A DNA stretch of 10,097 nt from Limisphaerales bacterium. Lineage in GTDB: Bacteria > Verrucomicrobiota > Verrucomicrobiia > Limisphaerales > PALSA-1396. A program made the position numbers and the translations under genes. The stretch covers positions 11,263-21,359 of the forward strand of contig PLJQ01000109.1 of assembly GCA_003140275.1 (NCBI GenBank), in the 5' to 3' direction. Under the pieces are notes generated by a model that searched no databases, had not been told where the DNA came from, and saw only the letters and a list, made by a program, of their open reading frames with translations. Every line of letters begins with the position of its first letter. Within the stretch, counting starts at the first letter, position 1. Below are positions 6,340 to 10,097 of this stretch, piece after piece.

Positions 6340-7692
6340 TTACGGCACCAGACGCGCGCGGAATAACAACCTTTGGTTCGTGCCCACCGGAAATGACAGG
6401 TTCAGACCGGCTGGCGGCAAGGCATTGGTTTGAACCGGCGTCCAGGCTTGAAGATCGGCCGAGCTTTCCACGACCGCGTTGCTGCCGGACGGGCCGGTCA
6501 GCCGCACATTAAAAACGAAAACGCCATTGGAAACCGTCAGACTGGCGGCGCTCGTGTCGAATTGGAGCGACACCAACGATGCGACCAGCGTGCCTTTGGT
6601 GATGCGGTTGTTGTACGTATCAGCCACATAAACCTTGCCCGTGCCGTCCACCGCCACGCCGAACGGTAGAAAGAATCGCGCATCGCTCCCGACGCCGTCC
6701 GTGCTGCCAGCTTGCTGGACACTGCCCGCCAGCGTCGTCACCACCGCGCCGGGCGTGATCTTACGAATTGTAGAATTTCCTTTGTCCGCCACATACACGT
6801 TGCCCGCGCTGTCCACCGCCATGCCGAAGGGGTCATTGAACCGCGCCGCGCTCCCAGTGGCGTCCACACTGCCAATCTGCCCGGCACTGCCCGCCAGCGT
6901 CGTCACTACCCAATTTGTGCCCGCGGGCGTGATCTTCCGAACCGTGTGGCTGGCATTGTCCGTCACATAAACATTCCCCGCGCTGTCCACCGCCGCCCCG
7001 CTGGGCTGGTTGAACCGCGCCACGCTGTTGGTGCCGTCCGCGCTGCCAGTCTGCCCGGCGCTGCCCGCCAGCGTCGTCACTGCTCCGACCGGCGTGATCT
7101 TCCGAATCGTGTGGTTGTAGGTATCCGCCACGTACACGGTGCCCGCGCTATCCACCGCCACGCCGGCGGGGAAGTAGAACCGCGCCACGCCGTTGGTGCC
7201 GTCCGCACTGCCAGTCTGCCCGGCGCTGCCCGCCAGCGTCGTCACCGCTCCGACCGGCGTGATCTTCCGAATCGTGTAGTTGTATGTATCCGCCACATAA
7301 AGGTTCCCGGCAATATCCACCGCTACGCCATTGGGCTGGTTGAACCGCGCAGTGCTGTTGGTGCCGTCCGCGCTGCCAGTCTGCCCGGCGCTGCCCGCCA
7401 GCGTCGTCACCGCTCCGGCTGGCGTGATCTTCCGAATTGTGTGGTTGAACGTATCCGCGACATAGACGTTGCCATTGGTGTCCACCGCCACGCCTTGGGG
7501 GCCATTGCCGAGGGAGGCACCGCCGAAGCGCGCCGCGCTGCCAGTGCCATCGTTGGTGCCGGAAGCGCCGGGCAGGCCGGCGAAGTTGGTAAAGGCGTAA
7601 GGTGTGTAAGTTGACTGGGCGCGGGTGGGGGGGACGGTCAACGCGACCGCAACCAGTGCGAGGACCATTACGGTGCAATTTCTGTTCTTCAT
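6340..7692 (-). CDS. Secreted NHL-repeat (six-bladed propeller) protein with C-terminal module
   Basis: A 450-residue exported protein of unknown specific role. Residues 1-25 form a signal peptide (Lys/Arg start, hydrophobic VMVLALVAVALTV, cleavage probably after TRA). Six NHL units follow, each with the core VAVDxxGNVYVADTxNHTIRKITP; the cores start at residues 68, 123, 178, 233, 291 and 346. The usual period is 55 residues, longer than a standard NHL blade because of the inserted loop TTLAGSAGQTGSADGTNxxARF. Six units suggest a closed six-bladed beta-propeller. A C-terminal domain (about 376-450) with VESSADLQAWTPVQTN resembles tail modules common in secreted Verrucomicrobia proteins. No catalytic residues are recognisable; such propellers often bind partners or polysaccharide, but that is inference. 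The ATG at 7692 has a good Shine-Dalgarno AAGGAA 6 nt upstream. It appears to have its own promoter. Confidence 0.9.
   Translation of the reverse strand: MKNRNCTVMVLALVAVALTVPPTRAQSTYTPYAFTNFAGLPGASGTNDGTGSAARFGGASLGNGPQGVAVDTNGNVYVADTFNHTIRKITPAGAVTTLAGSAGQTGSADGTNSTARFNQPNGVAVDIAGNLYVADTYNYTIRKITPVGAVTTLAGSAGQTGSADGTNGVARFYFPAGVAVDSAGTVYVADTYNHTIRKITPVGAVTTLAGSAGQTGSADGTNSVARFNQPSGAAVDSAGNVYVTDNASHTVRKITPAGTNWVVTTLAGSAGQIGSVDATGSAARFNDPFGMAVDSAGNVYVADKGNSTIRKITPGAVVTTLAGSVQQAGSTDGVGSDARFFLPFGVAVDGTGKVYVADTYNNRITKGTLVASLVSLQFDTSAASLTVSNGVFVFNVRLTGPSGSNAVVESSADLQAWTPVQTNALPPAGLNLSFPVGTNQRLLFRARLVP
6598..7497 (-). repeat. Tandem 165-bp repeats encoding the NHL units
   Basis: The phrase GCCCGCCAGCGTCGTCAC (plus strand) recurs with ends at about 6741, 6906, 7080, 7245 and 7410. 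The spacings are 165, 174, 165 and 165 bp; the 174-bp step reflects three extra codons (TNW). The copies ending at 7080 and 7245 differ at only about five positions per 100 bp, whereas the outermost units have diverged more. This points to recent unit duplication or gene conversion in the middle of the array. Confidence 0.9.
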
Positions 7693-7698
7693 GGCTTA

Positions 7699-7704
7699 TT
7701 CCTT
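7699..7704 (-). promoter_or_regulatory. Shine-Dalgarno AAGGAA of the NHL-protein gene
   Basis: AAGGAA on the minus strand sits 6 nt before the ATG at 7692, the clearest ribosome-binding site in the window, and supports that start together with the signal peptide. Confidence 0.7.
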
Positions 7705-7808
7705 AGATTGATTGTTCATTGACGCACTGCCCAGCCTCGAAGTTCGGGTGTACACGGGATAAACCACGGTGAACAAGCCGTCAAAAGCGACCAAAGCCAG
7801 CAGCTGGT

Positions 7809-7836
7809 GTTATATTTTCATGACTCGTCTGTCCAA
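7809..7836 (-). promoter_or_regulatory. Candidate sigma-70-type promoter for the NHL-protein gene
   Basis: On the minus strand TTGGAC (7836-7831) and TATAAC (7814-7809) are separated by 16 bp. The -10 box matches five of six consensus bases; the -35 box is weaker. Transcription would start near 7802, giving a leader of about 110 nt. A small palindrome, CCAGCAGCTGG (7797-7807), overlaps that start point and could be an operator. A second, weaker TTGACG-based candidate lies closer to the gene. Confidence 0.35.
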
Positions 7837-7983
7837 TGGGTTGACCATTTGGTAACTGAACCAACCTCGCCCAGTAGTATTATCTGAATGCCTGTGAGCA
7901 AGGATGACAGCAGGAACATAGCAACCGCGGAGGGAATTGCGAGTATTATTCTCAATCACGACTGAAATAGTTGTGGCGCGGTC

Positions 7984-8023
7984 GTAGCGACACGCCTGCC
8001 TCCGGGCGCTTCGCATACGCTAC
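7984..8023. repeat. 40-bp inverted-repeat (REP-like) element
   Basis: GTAGCG (7984-7989) and CGCTAC (8018-8023) are exact inverted repeats bounding a GC-rich core with GCCTGCCTCCGG. The core and ends resemble the segment at 5468-5535, which suggests two members of a dispersed intergenic family. It is located between genes and encodes nothing. Confidence 0.35.
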
Positions 8024-8109
8024 ATTCACCGGGAAATTTATGATCCGGTCTCGCATTTTTAACTTCGGGCTTTTGATGCTTCATTTGACAGTCAAGGCGG
8101 CATGGCCGT

Positions 8110-8490
8110 TCAAACGTTCTCCAAAATCGCCACCGCCGTAGCGTAGTTTTGCGTGTGACTCAAACTGATGAGTACCGCGCGACCACCGCGCTCCCGCAAA
8201 AGCTTTTGGCCCTTGTCATGCAGAATGACAAACGGCTCACCACTCGCTTTGCGGCCCACTTCCATGTCCTGCCAGCCGAGTTGCGCGCCGATACCGGTGC
8301 CGAACGCCTTTGAAATTGCTTCCTTGGCGGCAAAACGGGCTGCCAGAAAGGGCGCCGGGATTTTGTGTGACAAGCAGTAGGCGATTTCCTCGGGGCGCAG
8401 GATGCGCGTTAAGAACCGCCCGCCAAATTTCTCGTAGGACAACTGCACACGGGCCACTTCGATAATGTCGATGCCAACGCCGAGGATCAT
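8110..8490 (-). CDS. acpS: Holo-[acyl-carrier-protein] synthase
   Basis: Transfers 4'-phosphopantetheine from coenzyme A to the conserved serine of apo-ACP, activating it for fatty-acid synthesis; Mg-dependent cytoplasmic trimer. The 126-residue product begins MILGVGIDIIEV with the metal ligand Asp8, and carries FAAKEAISKAFGTG (53-66) with Glu57 and Lys61 of the active site and SLSHT (109-113). Length and motifs are standard for the AcpS type of phosphopantetheinyl transferase. The frame is open upstream to a GTG at 8547 that overlaps the pdxJ stop as GTGA, but the 19 extra residues are encoded across a TTGARRG repeat and are not conserved, so I prefer the ATG at 8490. No Shine-Dalgarno is visible there. 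It follows pdxJ, a pairing also found in E. coli. Confidence 0.95.
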   Translation of the reverse strand: MILGVGIDIIEVARVQLSYEKFGGRFLTRILRPEEIAYCLSHKIPAPFLAARFAAKEAISKAFGTGIGAQLGWQDMEVGRKASGEPFVILHDKGQKLLRERGGRAVLISLSHTQNYATAVAILENV

Positions 8491-8496
8491 TGAAAA

Positions 8497-8525
8497 GGTT
8501 GAGGGTTTTTGTTGAGGGTTGAGAG
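8497..8525. repeat. TTGARRG tandem repeat in the pdxJ-acpS junction
   Basis: On the plus strand the segment contains GGTTGAGGG, then after five T's GTTGAGGGTTGAGAG: three copies of a TTGAGRG unit in 29 bp. Its last 15 bases match those at 511-525 except for two positions. It lies just upstream of the acpS ATG, where a ribosome site would be expected. Confidence 0.55.
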
Positions 8526-8543
8526 ACGGAACGCTCGAGCAAG

Positions 8544-9284
8544 TCACCCTGGATAATTCTCCATCAGACTGAGCATTTCCTTGACGGCGACCGGGAGGCC
8601 AACCGAAACGGCGCGGCTGATGATGCTGTGACCGGTGTTCAACTCGTTCAAGTGAGGCACGCGGTGAATCTGAGGAGTATTTTGATAATTCAATCCATGC
8701 CCGGCGTTCACCTTCAAGCCCAGCGAGTGCGCCTGCCGGGCACCCGTAACCAGCCGTTCAATTTCCCTGTCGCGTTCCCGTTCCTGCGCGAAATGCTCCG
8801 CAAACGCGCCGGTGTGAAGTTCAATGAACTGGGCGCCGACGCGTGCGGAGGCTTCAATTTGTGCCGCGTCGGGCGCAATAAACAAGCTGACCTCGATGCC
8901 GGAATCGTTCATTTTTTCCCGCGTCTCCGCTAATTCCTTCCAATGACCGGCCACATCCAGTCCACCTTCGGTTGTGACTTCCTGACGGCGCTCAGGTACG
9001 AGACAGACAACGTCCGGCTTCAGTTTTAGAGCGATGCCGATAATTTCCGGCGCGTTGGCCATTTCCAAATTCAGTCGCGTCTTGATCGCTTCGCGCAATT
9101 TCCAAACATCGCGATCCAACATGTGCCGGCGGTCTTCACGCAAATGAACCGTAATCCCGTGCGCTCCCGCCATTTCGCCAACCAAAGCCGCAGCCACCGG
9201 GTCAGGCTCGCCCCACTCACGTCCGCGATAACGCGCTTCGCGCAAGGTGGCAACGTGGTCGATGTTGAGTCCCAGTTTTAACAT
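8544..9284 (-). CDS. pdxJ: Pyridoxine 5'-phosphate synthase
   Basis: Condenses 1-deoxy-D-xylulose 5-phosphate with 3-amino-1-hydroxyacetone 1-phosphate to pyridoxine 5'-phosphate, the closing step of the DXP-dependent vitamin B6 route; TIM-barrel octamer in the cytoplasm. The 246-residue product shows LGLNIDHVATLR (4-15), GITVHLREDRRHM (43-55) with His47, Arg49 and His54, NLEM with Glu74, ELHTGAFA (155-162), VNAGHGLNY (192-200) with His196, and ELNTGHSIISRA (214-225). All the expected catalytic and phosphate-binding residues are there. The start is the ATG at 9284 because GGAG at 9294-9297 lies 9 nt upstream; the ATG at 9293 would have that motif directly against it. It heads the pdxJ-acpS pair and is divergent from the VanZ-family gene. 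Presence of pdxJ implies the DXP-dependent rather than the PdxS/PdxT route. Confidence 0.97.
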   Translation of the reverse strand: MLKLGLNIDHVATLREARYRGREWGEPDPVAAALVGEMAGAHGITVHLREDRRHMLDRDVWKLREAIKTRLNLEMANAPEIIGIALKLKPDVVCLVPERRQEVTTEGGLDVAGHWKELAETREKMNDSGIEVSLFIAPDAAQIEASARVGAQFIELHTGAFAEHFAQERERDREIERLVTGARQAHSLGLKVNAGHGLNYQNTPQIHRVPHLNELNTGHSIISRAVSVGLPVAVKEMLSLMENYPG

Positions 9285-9293
9285 TGCAAGCAT

Positions 9294-9297
9294 CTCC
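9294..9297 (-). promoter_or_regulatory. Shine-Dalgarno GGAG of pdxJ (decides the start)
   Basis: GGAG on the minus strand is 9 nt before the ATG at 9284 but 0 nt before the ATG at 9293, so translation should begin at 9284, which also matches the family N-terminus. Confidence 0.6.
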
Positions 9298-9314
9298 GCA
9301 TGGCGGCGCGTTTA

Positions 9315-9340
9315 TTGCCAAAGATGCGTCGCTTTGGCAA
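9315..9340. promoter_or_regulatory. 9-bp perfect inverted repeat between divergent pdxJ and VanZ-family genes
   Basis: TTGCCAAAG and CTTTGGCAA are exact inverted repeats with an 8-nt spacer (ATGCGTCG). The site lies 30 bp before the pdxJ ATG and 53 bp before the start of the plus-strand gene. Spacing and symmetry fit a dimeric repressor operator serving both genes, or a hairpin in the pdxJ leader. An AT-rich stretch (9341-9359) beside it may hold promoter elements. No known operator was recognised. Confidence 0.5.
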
Positions 9341-9393
9341 ACGGAATAAGAATTAAGATTGCCTCGGCACGAACAACCTTGCTTTGATTCATT

Positions 9394-9852
9394 GTGCTCT
9401 GGGTGCGCTCCTTCTTGAAATACTGGTTGCCCGTCATCCTATGGATGTTGATCATCTTTTCTTTGTCCAGCGACACAATCTCCAGTCAACATAGTTCGCG
9501 CCTCATCGGGCCGATTGTGCATTGGCTCTTTCCGAACATGCCGCCGAAAAATGTTGAAGGAATCGTGTTCCTGGTGCGCAAGTGTGCGCATGGGACTGAA
9601 TACGCCATTTTCGCGGTTTTTGTCTGGTGCGCTCGCAACAAGCCGGCGGGAAACAACCTTCGTTCGTGGCGATGGTCTGAAGCGCGGCTGGTCGTATTGC
9701 TGGCCATGCTGTATGCCGCCACCGATGAACTGCACCAGGCTTTTGTTCCCAATCGGCAGAGTTCAGTAGTGGACGTGTTGATCGACACACTTGGAGCGGT
9801 GCTCGGTTTGATCCTGCTCCGGGGTTTCGGTCGCTGGCGAAAATACTGGTAA
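9394..9852 (+). CDS. VanZ-family integral membrane protein
   Basis: A 152-residue protein with about four membrane segments (near residues 9-24, 68-80, 99-109 and 124-142). Two VanZ-family signatures are clear: RKCAHGTEYAIFAVF (62-76) and ATDELHQAFVPNRQSSVVDVLIDTLGA (109-135), with conserved Asp111, Glu112, His114, Gln115, Arg121 and Asp127. VanZ itself gives low-level teicoplanin resistance in enterococci, but most family members are of unknown function and nothing here suggests a glycopeptide cluster. The start is the GTG at 9394, the first start codon after an in-frame TGA at 9385; a GTG at 9403 is also possible, and neither has a Shine-Dalgarno motif. The next gene begins 6 bp after its stop, so the two are probably co-transcribed. 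Confidence 0.88.
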   Translation: MLWVRSFLKYWLPVILWMLIIFSLSSDTISSQHSSRLIGPIVHWLFPNMPPKNVEGIVFLVRKCAHGTEYAIFAVFVWCARNKPAGNNLRSWRWSEARLVVLLAMLYAATDELHQAFVPNRQSSVVDVLIDTLGAVLGLILLRGFGRWRKYW

Positions 9853-9858
9853 TCTCCA

Positions 9859-10097
9859 ATGAAACGACCACTCGTGATGGTGGCGTTGCTTTACAGCGGC
9901 GGCTTGTTGCTGGACGGATTTTTACATCCACCACTGGTCGGACTTTTTGTTGCCTCGCTCAGTCTCGCCGTTGCTGCGCTGCTGTGGGCCAAAGCACGTC
10001 CGCAGTTACTTTGGCCCTTAATCGTGCTGATCGGCTGGACAAACCTGTCCCTCCGCACGGCGATTATTTCGCCAGATGATTTGCGTGTCGTCGTGGG
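9859..10097 (+). CDS. comEC: ComEC/Rec2-type DNA-uptake channel, N-terminal 79 residues (runs off right edge)
   Basis: The start of a hydrophobic protein: MKRPLVMVALLYSGGLLLDG, a second hydrophobic segment LFVASLSLAVAALLW, a short basic loop (AKARPQ), then LLWPLIVLIGWTNLSLRTA followed by SPDDLR. This two-to-three-helix start leading into 'LRTAIISPDDLR' is typical of the N-terminal region (DUF4131) of ComEC/Rec2 proteins, which carry single-stranded DNA across the inner membrane during natural transformation. The competence and metallo-beta-lactamase domains would lie beyond the window, so the identification rests on the N-terminus only. The ATG at 9859 lies 6 bp after the VanZ-family stop; no good Shine-Dalgarno is seen. 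It could instead be another polytopic membrane protein. Confidence 0.7.
   Translation, partial: MKRPLVMVALLYSGGLLLDGFLHPPLVGLFVASLSLAVAALLWAKARPQLLWPLIVLIGWTNLSLRTAIISPDDLRVVV

Larger units (their letters stand above)
7693..8109. other. 417-bp non-coding region between acpS and the NHL-protein gene
   Basis: No convincing gene is seen. It holds the NHL-gene ribosome site and candidate promoter, the inverted-repeat element at 7984-8023, and a small palindrome TTGACAGTCAA (8085-8095). A 68-codon open frame at 7810-8016 on the minus strand begins in that element, has no ribosome site and resembles nothing known to me. I find no clear intrinsic terminator for acpS. Confidence 0.5.

Noticed and set aside
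6712..7614. A 300-codon open frame on the plus strand opposite the NHL gene
   Set aside because: It is periodic because it is the antisense of the 165-bp repeats. Its translation is an Arg/His-rich repeat (RQRRHRSDRRDLPNRVV), with no ribosome site or family.
7810..8016. A 68-codon minus-strand open frame in the 417-bp gap
   Set aside because: It begins inside the inverted-repeat element, has no ribosome site, ends on the candidate promoter and has no recognisable motif.
8490..8547. An acpS start at the GTG at 8547 overlapping the pdxJ stop as GTGA
   Set aside because: Attractive for coupling, but AcpS homology begins at the ATG at 8490 and the extra residues come from a repeat.
9394..9852. 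A glycopeptide-resistance locus because of the VanZ match
   Set aside because: There is no vanA/H/X/R/S-type gene nearby, and VanZ-family proteins are widespread with unrelated or unknown roles.
1..10097. tRNA or rRNA genes, a CRISPR array, prophage, insertion sequences or a new defence system
   Set aside because: None seen by reading. The only regular repeat array is coding (NHL), and every sizeable gene belongs to a known family.

Overview
This window holds housekeeping genes, most likely from a member of the Verrucomicrobiota (Pedosphaera/Limisphaerales type). The lineage is inferred from the style of the secreted NHL-repeat protein, with its C-terminal module of the 'ESSADLQAWTPVQTN' type, and from the general look of the proteins. 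No rRNA or other marker gene is present to prove it. Coding density is moderate. Nine of the eleven genes lie on the minus strand, and two at the right edge lie on the plus strand.

Layout from right to left along the minus strand: pdxJ (9284-8544) and acpS (8490-8110) form the well-known vitamin B6/acyl-carrier-protein pair. A 417-bp non-coding stretch follows, holding a candidate promoter and an inverted-repeat element. Next is a secreted protein with six NHL repeats in a 165-bp tandem array (7692-6340), then a MiaE-type tRNA hydroxylase (6227-5655). After that come a small GGQ-containing release-factor-like protein (5403-4990), tilS (about 4754-3390), ftsH (3330-1279), rpe (1196-495) and the first 165 codons of a phosphohexomutase (495-1), which runs off the left edge. 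The rpe stop and the phosphohexomutase start share a base (TAATG), so these two are probably translationally coupled. On the plus strand, divergent from pdxJ, lie a VanZ-family membrane protein (9394-9852) and, 6 bp later, the N-terminus of a ComEC/Rec2 DNA-uptake channel (9859 to the edge).

Functional picture: three neighbouring genes act on tRNA or the ribosome. TilS makes lysidine in tRNA-Ile2, MiaE hydroxylates ms2i6A37, and the GGQ protein is a probable ribosome-rescue hydrolase. FtsH is the membrane quality-control protease. Rpe and the phosphohexomutase belong to sugar-phosphate metabolism, PdxJ makes pyridoxine 5'-phosphate, and AcpS activates acyl carrier protein. I see no phage, CRISPR, toxin-antitoxin, secretion or biosynthetic cluster, and no convincing undescribed multi-gene system. 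The points worth a second look are small non-coding structures: a perfect 20-bp palindrome, a 9-bp inverted repeat between divergent genes, short TTGARRG repeats at two gene junctions, two REP-like elements, and the homogenised NHL repeat array.
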